Assembly (NCBI RefSeq): GCF_038069655.2
Contig: NZ_CP150951.2
Span: 806,001 to 870,000 of the forward strand
Reading direction: 5' to 3'
Source of the DNA: Yoonia sp. BS5-3
GTDB taxonomy: Bacteria > Pseudomonadota > Alphaproteobacteria > Rhodobacterales > Rhodobacteraceae
Length of the DNA: 64,000 bases
The translations under genes and the position numbers were made by a program. The notes below the pieces were generated by a model. The model saw nothing but the letters and a program-made list of their open reading frames with translations, searched no databases and had not been told where the DNA came from. Numbering within the stretch: the first letter of the stretch is position 1; each line of letters begins with the position of its first letter. Shown in pieces: positions 16,083 to 24,161 of this stretch.

Positions 16083-17087
16083 ATGGCAACGGCTGATGTG
16101 ACAGTGATGGGGGCAGGTATCTTTGGACTATCGGTCGCTTATGCCTGCGCCCGTCGCGGCGCCTGTGTTCGGGTCATCGACCCCAACGGTGTCGCTGCCG
16201 GATCAAGCGGCGGGATCGTCGGTGCATTGGCCCCCCATGTCCCGGAGAATTGGAATGAAAAGAAAGCCTTTCAGTTTGATAGCCTGATCAGTGCCACTGA
16301 TTTTTGGCGCGATATCGCGACATTGACCAATGCGGATGTCGGCTATGCCCGGACAGGCCGTCTACAGCCTTTGGCTGATGACCGGGCTGTGCAATTGGCC
16401 CGCGCCCGGGCCGAAAGCGCCGCTGCTTTGTGGCAATCCCATGCCATGTGGGAGGTCATTCCGGTGCCTGACACCGCTTGGGTTCCCCCTTCGCCAACCG
16501 GGTTGGTGATCCGCGACACGCTGTCGGCCCTGATCCATCCAAGGCTGGCAACACATGCCTTGGCCAAGGCCGTAAGCGCGTTGGGCGGCGAGGTTTGCGC
16601 GGATGGCCCGCATGAAGGCGCAGTAGTTTGGGCCACCGGCTGGCCCGGTGTGCAGGAGGTTGGTGGAACGGGTGTGAAGGGCCAAGCCGTCTTGCTAGAT
16701 TACCATGCCGCAGGGCAGCCCCAGCTTTTTGCCGATAGTCTTCATATTATTCCCCACCGGAATGGCACTGTTGCGATTGGATCAACCTCTGAACGGGAAT
16801 TTGATGATCCGGCCAAAACTGACACGGCTTTGGATGATGTGCTGGTGCGTGCAATCAAGGCCTGCCCGATGCTCGCCGATGCGCCGGTGATCGAACGGTG
16901 GGCCGGGGTGCGTCCCCGCTCAAAAAGCCGCGCGCCAATCTTGGGGCTACATCCCACAAGGCCCGGTCAGTTCATTGCCAATGGCGGCTTCAAAATCGGT
17001 TTTGGCATGGCTCCGAAAGTGGGGCATGTCATGGCTGATCTGATATTGGATGGTCAGGACGCTATCCCGATGGGTTTTCGGGCGTAG
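16083..17087 (+). CDS. FAD-dependent oxidoreductase, MnmC2-like
   Basis: A 334-residue DAO-type flavoprotein. The dinucleotide-binding motif GAGIFGLSVAYACARRG is at residues 9-25, and the C-terminal FAD region contains GVRPRSKSRAPILG and GGFKIGFGMAP. Its position back-to-back with mnmD suggests it is the separate oxidase half of MnmC, removing carboxymethyl from cmnm5U in tRNA. By sequence alone it could be another glycine-oxidase-like enzyme. The start is the ATG at 16083; frames extending leftwards run into mnmD. Confidence 0.75.
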   Translation: MATADVTVMGAGIFGLSVAYACARRGACVRVIDPNGVAAGSSGGIVGALAPHVPENWNEKKAFQFDSLISATDFWRDIATLTNADVGYARTGRLQPLADDRAVQLARARAESAAALWQSHAMWEVIPVPDTAWVPPSPTGLVIRDTLSALIHPRLATHALAKAVSALGGEVCADGPHEGAVVWATGWPGVQEVGGTGVKGQAVLLDYHAAGQPQLFADSLHIIPHRNGTVAIGSTSEREFDDPAKTDTALDDVLVRAIKACPMLADAPVIERWAGVRPRSKSRAPILGLHPTRPGQFIANGGFKIGFGMAPKVGHVMADLILDGQDAIPMGFRA

Positions 17088-17090
17088 CTT

Positions 17091-17756
17091 TCAATCGGAG
17101 TTATCATTACGCAGTTTGGCCGCGGATTTACGGTAAAGCGTTTTGTTCAAAGTCACAAATTGACTGATCAACCGGTTGAAAATACCGCCATTCTGACCCG
17201 TCAAATAAAGATAGCCGGCAAATGAACCAAGCGTGGCGCCGACCCCGTTGATCATGATGTCATGCATCGTGTCGACTAAACCGGATTTCTGCATATTCAG
17301 CCCGAACCAGCTGTCCATCAAAAATTCAAAGACCTCCCAGACTGGGCCGACGGTCATGCCCACGCAGAAGGCGATAAAGGCCAAGGCAAAAGGCGGTGCG
17401 GCGTAGCGATCACCATCGAAGAGCATGAAGATAAACAAAAATCCGATCAGCCCAAAGCTTATGGATGACGCCCCGTGCAAGGCGATGTCCCACCACCAGA
17501 CCCTTTCATAAAAATCAAAGGCTTCGCCCATGAAAACACTGGCGAAAATGAAGACTGTTGTCGCTACAAGGAAGGGCACCGGAAGCGTGACATGAAGCCG
17601 TGATGCTAGGATCGCCGGAGTGATCGCAAGTGTGAAAGTGGCGAAGGCCACAAAGCTGAGCTCCCATAATCCAAAGACCAGCGCCGTCAGCGAAGTGCCC
17701 AGAAGAAGCCCCCACAGGGATATCACAATCCAGCTCTGTCCAAAGACCCGCACCAT
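17091..17756 (-). CDS. Multipass membrane protein (YjdF/DUF2238-like)
   Basis: A 221-residue protein with about six hydrophobic helices. The conserved-looking part is HGASSISFGLIGFLF, then GPVWEVFEFLMDSWFG and GLVDTMHDIMINGVGATLG, a pattern of buried acidic and histidine residues seen in YjdF/DUF2238 membrane proteins. The ATG at 17756 has a strong GGGGGCAGG site; an in-frame ATG at 17786 does not. Its end is 3 bases from the convergent mnmC2-like gene. Function unknown. Confidence 0.68.
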   Translation of the reverse strand: MVRVFGQSWIVISLWGLLLGTSLTALVFGLWELSFVAFATFTLAITPAILASRLHVTLPVPFLVATTVFIFASVFMGEAFDFYERVWWWDIALHGASSISFGLIGFLFIFMLFDGDRYAAPPFALAFIAFCVGMTVGPVWEVFEFLMDSWFGLNMQKSGLVDTMHDIMINGVGATLGSFAGYLYLTGQNGGIFNRLISQFVTLNKTLYRKSAAKLRNDNSD

Positions 17757-17801
17757 GCCTGCCCCCTTTTGCGATATGCCTGACATACCTATATCTGACG
17801 C

Positions 17802-18488
17802 ATGACTGCTTTAGATAAAGGGTTTCGGATCGCCAGTTACAACATCCGAAAGGCCAAAGGGTTGGATCGCAAACGTGATCAATTGCGGATTTTGCAGGTG
17901 ATCAATGGGTTGGATGCGGATGTCATCGCCCTGCAAGAGGCCGATCACCGTTTGGGGCAGCGGCCATCTGCGCTTTGCCCGTCGCTGATCGCTGCAGAAA
18001 CCGATTTCGCCGTTGTACCCGCGGCCCGTAATGAGGTGAGTTTGGGCTGGCATGGCAATGCAGTCTTGATCCGCAACGACCTGCATCATGGTTCCATCAC
18101 ACATATCGCGCTGCCGGGGCTCGAGCCCCGCGGCGCCTTGCGTGTCGAACTGGGCGGTATCAGCCTGATCGCGACCCATTTGGGCCTGATGCGCCGCCAC
18201 CGTATCCATCAATTACGCGCGATTGCCAAACAATTGACGGGTGCAAAGCGCAGTATTGTCGCTGGTGATTTTAATGAGTGGTCACCCAAGAAGGGGTTGG
18301 ATGCATTGCAGGGCTTCGAAATCCATGCCCCCGGCCACAGCTTTCATGCCGCCCGCCCAATTGCAGCGCTGGACCGGATCGCGGTATCGGACGGGTTGAC
18401 CGTGACAGCCGCAGGCGTGGTCAAGGACGGCCCCGCCAAACGTGCATCAGATCATTTACCCATCTGGGCCGATATCGCGCCCGCATGA
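17802..18488 (+). CDS. Endonuclease/exonuclease/phosphatase-family protein
   Basis: A 228-residue EEP-fold hydrolase without a signal peptide. Metal and catalytic motifs are in order: SYNIRKAKG, ALQEADHR (metal-binding Glu), GDFNEW (Asp/Asn) and the closing SDHLPI (Asp-His pair). The family includes nucleases, sphingomyelinases and inositol phosphatases; nothing here fixes the substrate. Its stop codon lies inside a 22-bp palindrome. Confidence 0.87.
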   Translation: MTALDKGFRIASYNIRKAKGLDRKRDQLRILQVINGLDADVIALQEADHRLGQRPSALCPSLIAAETDFAVVPAARNEVSLGWHGNAVLIRNDLHHGSITHIALPGLEPRGALRVELGGISLIATHLGLMRRHRIHQLRAIAKQLTGAKRSIVAGDFNEWSPKKGLDALQGFEIHAPGHSFHAARPIAALDRIAVSDGLTVTAAGVVKDGPAKRASDHLPIWADIAPA

Positions 18489-18506
18489 AAATTCTAGAAT
18501 TTTCAT
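18485..18506. promoter_or_regulatory. 22-bp perfect palindrome over a stop codon
   Basis: The stretch around GAAAATTCTAGAATTTTC (18487-18504), plus two bases on each side, is self-complementary. It contains the TGA (18486-18488) of the upstream gene and lies 50 bases before the VOC gene. It could be an operator for the VOC gene or a hairpin end signal, though it has no loop. Confidence 0.4.
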
Positions 18507-18556
18507 CTGGCTGGCGTTGCGTGTTTGCGCGATGGTTTTGTTGAAGGGAAAACGCA

Positions 18557-18976
18557 ATGCCACAGGTTTCTGCTTTGGATCATTTGGTACTGACCGTCGC
18601 CGATATGGATCGCAGCATTGCGTTTTACGTTGATATCTTGGGAATGACGGTTGAGCAGTTCCACCCGGCCGACGGCTCAATCCGCTGGGCGCTGAAATTT
18701 GGTGCCCAAAAGATCAATTTGCACCCAGCAAAGACCCCGTTTCAGCCGCATGCCATGCGCCCCGCCCCGGGTTCCGCCGATTTGTGTTTTCTGTCAGACG
18801 AACCGCTCGCGGCATGGGCCGCACATTTTGAGGCCCGTGAAGTGACAATCGAAGAAGGTCCGATCAAAAGAACAGGCGCGACCGGCCCGATCCTGTCCCT
18901 TTATCTGCGCGACCCGGATGGTAATTTGGTCGAGATTTCAACCCCCATCACCGATCAAGACGCATGTGCCGATTGA
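18557..18976 (+). CDS. VOC-family (glyoxalase/dioxygenase fold) protein
   Basis: A 139-residue protein with two beta-alpha-beta-beta-beta modules. It begins SALDHLVLTVADMDRSIAFYVDILGM, giving the first metal histidine, and ends YLRDPDGNLVEIS with the metal glutamate. These are the marks of the vicinal-oxygen-chelate superfamily (glyoxalase I, fosfomycin and bleomycin resistance, dioxygenases). Substrate cannot be told. Its end overlaps the convergent ureidoglycine aminohydrolase gene by 29 bases. Confidence 0.88.
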   Translation: MPQVSALDHLVLTVADMDRSIAFYVDILGMTVEQFHPADGSIRWALKFGAQKINLHPAKTPFQPHAMRPAPGSADLCFLSDEPLAAWAAHFEAREVTIEEGPIKRTGATGPILSLYLRDPDGNLVEISTPITDQDACAD

Positions 18977-19772
18977 CGTCCTTATAGAGTAGATAGCGGA
19001 ACGGTTGTGGTCCGCCTGCATAGCAAGCCTGCGGGCAAAAAGCGCGCAGCCACATAAAATCGCCTGCTTCGACCTCAACCCAATCCTGGTTCAGCCGATA
19101 GACCCCTTTGCCTTGAAGCACGTAAAGCCCGTGTTCCATCACATGAGTTTCGGCAAAGGGAATTGTTGCCCCCGGCTGCAGCGTCACGATATTCACATGC
19201 ATGTCGTGGCGCATATCGGCCGGGTCTACGAAACGCGCGGTGGTCCAGGCCCCGTTGGTATCGGGCATTGGCACAACATCCGCCTGACCTTCGTCTGAGA
19301 CGAAAGCGATCGGGCTGTCGATCCCATCGATGGCCTCATAGGCTTTGCGGATCCAATGGAAACTTGTGCTATGATCGCTCTTGTTTTGCACCGTCCAATC
19401 GCATGCCGGTGGCAGATAAGCATAGCTGCCTGCCCGCATTTTATGGCTTTGCCCATCGATAATCAGATCAAACCCGCCATCCACCACAAAAAGCACCCCT
19501 TGGGCCCGTGGGTCCGTTTCGGGTTTTGTGCTGCCACCGCCGGGTGCGACCTCAACAATGTATTGGCTAAAGGTCTCTGCGAAGCCTGACAGCGGCCGCG
19601 CCAGCACCCAGGCGCGTGTTTTGTCCCAAAATGGCAGCTGGCTGGTGACGATATCTGTCATCGTCCCTTTTGGGATCACCGCATAGGCATCTGTGAAAAC
19701 AGCCCGCCCCGTCAGCAATTCTGTCTGTGATGGTAGCCCGCCTTGGGGCTTGTAGTATGAACGGATGGTCAT
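18948..19772 (-). CDS. (S)-ureidoglycine aminohydrolase-like bicupin
   Basis: A 274-residue protein with two cupin domains. The N-terminal cupin has PGGGSTKPETDPRAQGVLFVVDGG; the C-terminal, catalytic cupin has PFAETHVMEHGLYVLQGKG, with the metal-binding E-x-H-x3-E-H pattern, and QACYAGG. Length and layout match UGlyAH (AllE), which converts ureidoglycine to ureidoglycolate in purine breakdown. No other allantoin genes adjoin; the 5-oxoprolinase operon is the next gene set. Confidence 0.85.
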   Translation of the reverse strand: MTIRSYYKPQGGLPSQTELLTGRAVFTDAYAVIPKGTMTDIVTSQLPFWDKTRAWVLARPLSGFAETFSQYIVEVAPGGGSTKPETDPRAQGVLFVVDGGFDLIIDGQSHKMRAGSYAYLPPACDWTVQNKSDHSTSFHWIRKAYEAIDGIDSPIAFVSDEGQADVVPMPDTNGAWTTARFVDPADMRHDMHVNIVTLQPGATIPFAETHVMEHGLYVLQGKGVYRLNQDWVEVEAGDFMWLRAFCPQACYAGGPQPFRYLLYKDVNRHMRLDR

Positions 19773-19862
19773 CGCGCAGTCCTTTACCCGCCACTAAACG
19801 CCATTCCCTGCCTCAGTGACAGCGCTATGCCGTGATAGGTTCTTTCGGCTTTGTTTGAAAGT

Positions 19863-20642
19863 TCAGCGCGTCTGGGCCGGACCCGCTAACGGGGCGAGTG
19901 TAATCCCGGCCTCGCTCAGGTGGTCCCGAATGCCCCGCGCCATTGCCACCGCCCCGGGTGTATCCCCGTGCAGGCAGATCGTATCGATCTGGCAGGGGAT
20001 GTACTTGCCAGACTCGGCAATGATCGCCCCTGCCTTTAGCATGTCCAGGATACGCGGCGCAGCAACCTTAGCGTCATGAAGCACCGCGCCGGGCAGGCTG
20101 CGATCCACCAATGTTGCATCGTTATTATAGGCACGGTCCGAAAAAATCTCACCAGCCCAGTGACAGCCCAGCGCGCGCGCCGCTTCTTCCTGGGCAGTTG
20201 CAGCCAGCACCATGATGATAATGTCCGGGTCGATATCGAGCGCAGCCTGATAGCAGGTCTTTGCCAGTTGATGATCAACCGAGGCCATATTCGCCAGCGC
20301 CCCATGCAATTTCAGATGTCTGACCTGCCCCCCGGCGCGTCTTGCCATCGCTTGCGCCGCCCCAAGCTGATAGGCGACCGCATTGGCGATCTCGTCCTGC
20401 CCAAGTGGCAATTGCCGCCTGCCAAATCCTTTGAGGTCTGCGAACCCCGGATGCGCGCCGATCCCAACCTCATTTTGGGCCGCCATACGCATGGTTTGCG
20501 CCATCACATCCGGATCACCCGCGTGAAAACCACAAGCCACATTGGCTGAGGTCACGATATCCAAAAGCGCCCCATCATCTCCCATGCTCCATGGCCCAAA
20601 ACCTTCGCCCATATCCGCGTTCAGATCGACGTTACGTATCAT
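19863..20642 (-). CDS. pxpA: 5-oxoprolinase subunit A
   Basis: A 259-residue LamB/YcsF-family protein. It opens with VDLNADMGEGFGPW and has SANVACGFHAGDP and the GIGAHPGFADL stretch, all family signatures. With PxpB and PxpC it forms the bacterial ATP-dependent 5-oxoprolinase that opens the pyroglutamate ring to glutamate. It follows pxpC directly (TGAATG, no gap), the last gene of the rhodanese-pxpB-pxpC-pxpA run. Confidence 0.93.
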   Translation of the reverse strand: MIRNVDLNADMGEGFGPWSMGDDGALLDIVTSANVACGFHAGDPDVMAQTMRMAAQNEVGIGAHPGFADLKGFGRRQLPLGQDEIANAVAYQLGAAQAMARRAGGQVRHLKLHGALANMASVDHQLAKTCYQAALDIDPDIIIMVLAATAQEEAARALGCHWAGEIFSDRAYNNDATLVDRSLPGAVLHDAKVAAPRILDMLKAGAIIAESGKYIPCQIDTICLHGDTPGAVAMARGIRDHLSEAGITLAPLAGPAQTR

Positions 20643-21662
20643 TCAGGGCCTTTCGAGATCATCGCCAGAGGTCACACCGCTGATCAGTTGATAGCTGAGC
20701 AGGTCGCCGATGTCATGCGGGTCGCGGATCATTGGCACACAGTTTGATCGAAGCTGCGCCAGCAAAACATGGTCTGATTGGGCAGTCACATCGGCCTCTT
20801 CCACGCTGAGGAACGTGAATTGTAGCGCCGCCCCCGGCCCCGCCTGCGCGATTGTAGGCAGATCAGCCGGGATCACGCTGCCAATCCTGGGATAGCCACC
20901 GATTGTTTGGCACTCTGCCAACAGAACATAGGGTATCCCATCGCCGGTCATCTGGATATCCCCCGGCACGATCAGGTCTGAAACGATGCTCAGCCCCCCT
21001 GAGATAGGAAAACCATTCCCATCGTAATCCAGCCGGATACCCTGCCGATTGCCCCGCGCGCTGCGGGTGAAGTCCGTTTGTGTGAAATCGGCCAGCGTAT
21101 CAGTTGCGAAGAACCCGGTTTGGGGGCCGGGCATCACCCGGATCTGGCCGCCACCAAACCTGTCTTGCGGTGTCAATTTGCATGGCGGGCTCAGCAGATC
21201 GGGGTCTGTTGCAAAAGGCAGCCGGTCGCCGCTTTCCAACCGCTTGCCGATCCCGGCGGTCAGATGCGTCGCCCGGCTTTGCAGGATTGGCGGCGTTGTG
21301 ATCCCCCCCGCCAAAGCAAGATAGCCATAAACCCCTGATTTAGCCCCGCCGATGGTGAGCTTTTCCCCCGGTCGCAAAATCTGGGTTTTGTAGGGCGTCA
21401 GCCGCACACCATCGATATCGGCCTGCATCTGCGCGCCCGTTAGGGTAAACCGCGTCGGAGCATCGCAGCTAAAACTGCCCCCAAACCCCATCATTTCGAT
21501 CACCGCCTGATCGGGCGCGCCGCCTAAAATTGCGCTGGCCTCAAAAAGTGCAAGCCGGTCAGCCGCACCCCCGGTCGAGAGCCCCTGTGCCTTCCAGCCC
21601 GGCCGCCCCAAGTCCTGTACCGTCAGCCCCGGCCCTGCGCTATGGATGTTCAGAAACGGCAT
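20643..21662 (-). CDS. pxpC: 5-oxoprolinase subunit C (KipA-like carboxyltransferase domain)
   Basis: A 339-residue protein of the biotin-dependent carboxyltransferase-like family. It shows GPGLTVQDLGRPGW at the N-terminus, then STGGAADRLALFEAS, and the central GIRLDYDGNGF and LAECQTIGGYPRIG segments. It works with PxpB on the phosphorylated oxoproline. The ATG at 21662 overlaps the pxpB stop by one base, and no base separates its stop from pxpA. Confidence 0.92.
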   Translation of the reverse strand: MPFLNIHSAGPGLTVQDLGRPGWKAQGLSTGGAADRLALFEASAILGGAPDQAVIEMMGFGGSFSCDAPTRFTLTGAQMQADIDGVRLTPYKTQILRPGEKLTIGGAKSGVYGYLALAGGITTPPILQSRATHLTAGIGKRLESGDRLPFATDPDLLSPPCKLTPQDRFGGGQIRVMPGPQTGFFATDTLADFTQTDFTRSARGNRQGIRLDYDGNGFPISGGLSIVSDLIVPGDIQMTGDGIPYVLLAECQTIGGYPRIGSVIPADLPTIAQAGPGAALQFTFLSVEEADVTAQSDHVLLAQLRSNCVPMIRDPHDIGDLLSYQLISGVTSGDDLERP

Positions 21663-22387
21663 CAGCGCAGCACCTCGCATCGCGCACCGCCATTTGTGCT
21701 GGAATCCGCTTTGATCGCCTGAAACGCGCTATCTGAAACGGGCGTAAATTGCACTGCATCGCCGGGCTCAAAGGCGAATGGGGTCCCGGTTTCCGGCAAA
21801 TAGACACGAAAGGCGGTTTGCCCGATATGCCGCCACCCTGTTGGCGCATCCGCGCCCCAGATAATCAATTGCCGCACCGCACAAATCAAAGCGCCACGCG
21901 GCAAGTGATCTGTTAAGTTGCTTTGCCTGGGAATGTCCCAATGATCCGGCAACATTCCAAGATAAGGCTGCCCCGGCGCAAAGCCGATGGCAATAACGCG
22001 TGTGATTTGGCCGGTTATCTCGGCAATAGCCCGATCCCGGCTGATCCCGGCCAATGTGGCCGCTTCGGCCAATTGCGGTGCGTAATCGGGCCCAAACGCA
22101 GCAGGGATGCGCCAAATCCGTCGCGGGCCGTCCGTTGATGCCCCAGCCGAACCCAATTGGCCCCTGATCGCCTGCATCACAGCTGCCCGGGTCGTTTGCG
22201 CGGGATCAAAGCCTATACGGACCGAGGTGAGCGATGATGCAACCTCGGTCACACCGTCGATCTGTACGTTTTGCATCTGATCTTTAAACGCCAGCGCCTG
22301 CGCATTGGCCGCTTCACTAAGGACCTGCGCAAAACGCACCAGGATCCCATCGATCCCCAGCGGCAACAGTTCAGGATCTGTTGGCAT
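21662..22387 (-). CDS. pxpB: 5-oxoprolinase subunit B (KipI-like)
   Basis: A 241-residue allophanate hydrolase subunit 1-like protein. Key stretches are LPLGIDGILVRF near the start, AIGFAPGQPYLGMLP (the family's GFxPGxxYLG) and GWRHIGQTAFRVY near the end. It is first of the three pxp genes, with TGATG coupling to pxpC. A rhodanese gene precedes it by 9 bases and is probably in the same transcript. Confidence 0.92.
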   Translation of the reverse strand: MPTDPELLPLGIDGILVRFAQVLSEAANAQALAFKDQMQNVQIDGVTEVASSLTSVRIGFDPAQTTRAAVMQAIRGQLGSAGASTDGPRRIWRIPAAFGPDYAPQLAEAATLAGISRDRAIAEITGQITRVIAIGFAPGQPYLGMLPDHWDIPRQSNLTDHLPRGALICAVRQLIIWGADAPTGWRHIGQTAFRVYLPETGTPFAFEPGDAVQFTPVSDSAFQAIKADSSTNGGARCEVLR

Positions 22388-22396
22388 TGTCAGTTC

Positions 22397-22798
22397 CTAA
22401 GGTGTTTCGTCCGCCGTTTGCATGGGACCATTCTGGCGTACCCAATCACTAAACCCATCTTTGAGATGCACGCAGGCAAAGCCCATATCGTTCAGCGTCG
22501 CAACTGTCAGCGCCGACCGCCAACCGATTGCACAATGAAAAATGAAGGTCCGGTCTTCGCCAAAAATCTCTTTGTAATAGTCGCCATCAGGGTCAATCCA
22601 AAACTCGGCCAGGCCGCGAGGGCAATGGAAACTGCCGGGGATGAACCCACTGCGCTGCCGCTCCCGGATGTCGCGTATATCCACGAAGGTCACATTCGGA
22701 TCGTCCAGCATCGCGATGGCATCCTGCGTATCGACTTCTTCGATCCGGGCGCGCGCCCTTTGCACCAACTCAGCAGAAGAGATTTTCAGCTTTGACAA
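22397..22798 (-). CDS. Rhodanese-like domain protein
   Basis: A 133-residue single rhodanese domain. The N-terminal motif is FVDIRDIRERQRSGFIPGSFHCPRG, and the active-site loop is HCAIGWRSA, a cysteine followed by a small loop ending in arginine, as in active sulfurtransferases. Likely cytoplasmic. It sits 9 bases ahead of pxpB, though a link to oxoproline metabolism (a glutathione breakdown product) is only suggested by position. Confidence 0.85.
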   Translation of the reverse strand: MSKLKISSAELVQRARARIEEVDTQDAIAMLDDPNVTFVDIRDIRERQRSGFIPGSFHCPRGLAEFWIDPDGDYYKEIFGEDRTFIFHCAIGWRSALTVATLNDMGFACVHLKDGFSDWVRQNGPMQTADETP

Positions 22799-23018
22799 GG
22801 CTTTGTCCTTTTATTTGGCGTAATGGTATCCAAGGTTTTGCAACAATTGAAGGCACTGTTTTAATACCTTCTTATCCCATGTCCCGGAAGAGCGGTCGGT
22901 ACAAACTTGCCAAATTTACCCTAGGTCATCTGGTATCTTGCCCACGGCACCCTTAACTATTCCGTGATTACGCAAGTCCAGTCGCGCATTTTCGACGTCT
23001 TTTTGAGGGAACATTTTC

Positions 23019-24161
23019 ATGGGCCAAAATACGGAGTCAGCACAGCCTGAGCGCTTGACCTTTCAAAGCGACAAAGGTGCGAACCGCTCAAAATGGGTGG
23101 CCATTTTGCTTGCCATTATGTTGGTCGTCTGGATGGGCAGCGGGTTTGTTATTCCTTCCGAGGCTTCAGAAGAGGTTGTCGAAGAAACTGCCCCGCGCGC
23201 AATCACTGTGGCCGTTTTGCCTTCGGTTGCTGAAGAGGTACAGTTGGTCCTGACCGCCGAAGGCCAGTCTATCCCGGATCGTGCCACATCGATTAGCGCC
23301 AAGGCCGCCGGTCAAGTCGAAACCGTGCTGGTATCCCGTGGCGATCTGGTTGTCGCGGGCCAAGAGCTTGGCCGTATCGACGCCGAAACCGCCGAGGCCC
23401 AGCTGACCCAAGCGCAGGCACAATTGGATCAGGCCGCACGTGATCTGGATAATGCGCTGGCCCTGCAACAACGCGGCGTAGCCACCGAAGATCGTGTAAC
23501 GCAGGCCCGCGCGACCAAAGCCGCTGCCGAGGCATCGGTCACGGCCGCCCAGGAACAACGCGACAATACCATCATCCGCGCCCCGTTCGCGGGCCGTTTG
23601 AATGAGCTGACCTTGGACGAGGGCGAATTTGTTGCAAATGGCGATGTCGTTGCCGAAGTGCTTGATAACGATCCGCTGACCGTGGTCATTCAGGTGCCTC
23701 AGATCGCATTGTCCCGTCTGGAAAAAGGCCAAGCAGCCGAGGTCCAATTCATCACCGGTGAAACCCGTACCGGGACGGTGGGCTTTATTGGAAGCAACGC
23801 CGATCAACAGACCCGAACGTTCCGGGTTGAGATTCAGGTAGATAACCCCGAAAGCGTCATGCCCGCGGGCCTAAGCGCGCGCGTTGCCATTCCGACCGGT
23901 CAGGCCCGCGGCCATTTTATATCCCCCGCTATCCTGTCCCTAAGCGTGAATGGCGAATTGGGCGTAAAGACGGTTGATGAAAGCAACGTCGTCCAATTCC
24001 AAGAGGTCGCAATTGTGCGCGCCCAAACCGATGGAATTTGGGTTACCGGACTGCCTGAGAGCGCCGATATCATCACGGTCGGCCAAGGCTTTGTGAATGC
24101 CGGCGATGTCGTTGACCCCCGCGCAGAAACCGCATTGCAGGCGACAGAGGTATCACAATGA
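23019..24161 (+). CDS. RND efflux periplasmic adaptor (membrane fusion protein)
   Basis: A 380-residue protein anchored by one N-terminal TM helix (about residues 27-45). It then has a lipoyl half-motif, a coiled-coil hairpin rich in A, Q and E (residues about 120-185), the second lipoyl half RAPFAGRLNELTLDEGEFV, and beta-barrel and membrane-proximal domains. It bridges the RND pump to an outer-membrane channel. It overlaps the pump gene by four bases (ATGA at 24158-24161). Confidence 0.92.
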   Translation: MGQNTESAQPERLTFQSDKGANRSKWVAILLAIMLVVWMGSGFVIPSEASEEVVEETAPRAITVAVLPSVAEEVQLVLTAEGQSIPDRATSISAKAAGQVETVLVSRGDLVVAGQELGRIDAETAEAQLTQAQAQLDQAARDLDNALALQQRGVATEDRVTQARATKAAAEASVTAAQEQRDNTIIRAPFAGRLNELTLDEGEFVANGDVVAEVLDNDPLTVVIQVPQIALSRLEKGQAAEVQFITGETRTGTVGFIGSNADQQTRTFRVEIQVDNPESVMPAGLSARVAIPTGQARGHFISPAILSLSVNGELGVKTVDESNVVQFQEVAIVRAQTDGIWVTGLPESADIITVGQGFVNAGDVVDPRAETALQATEVSQ

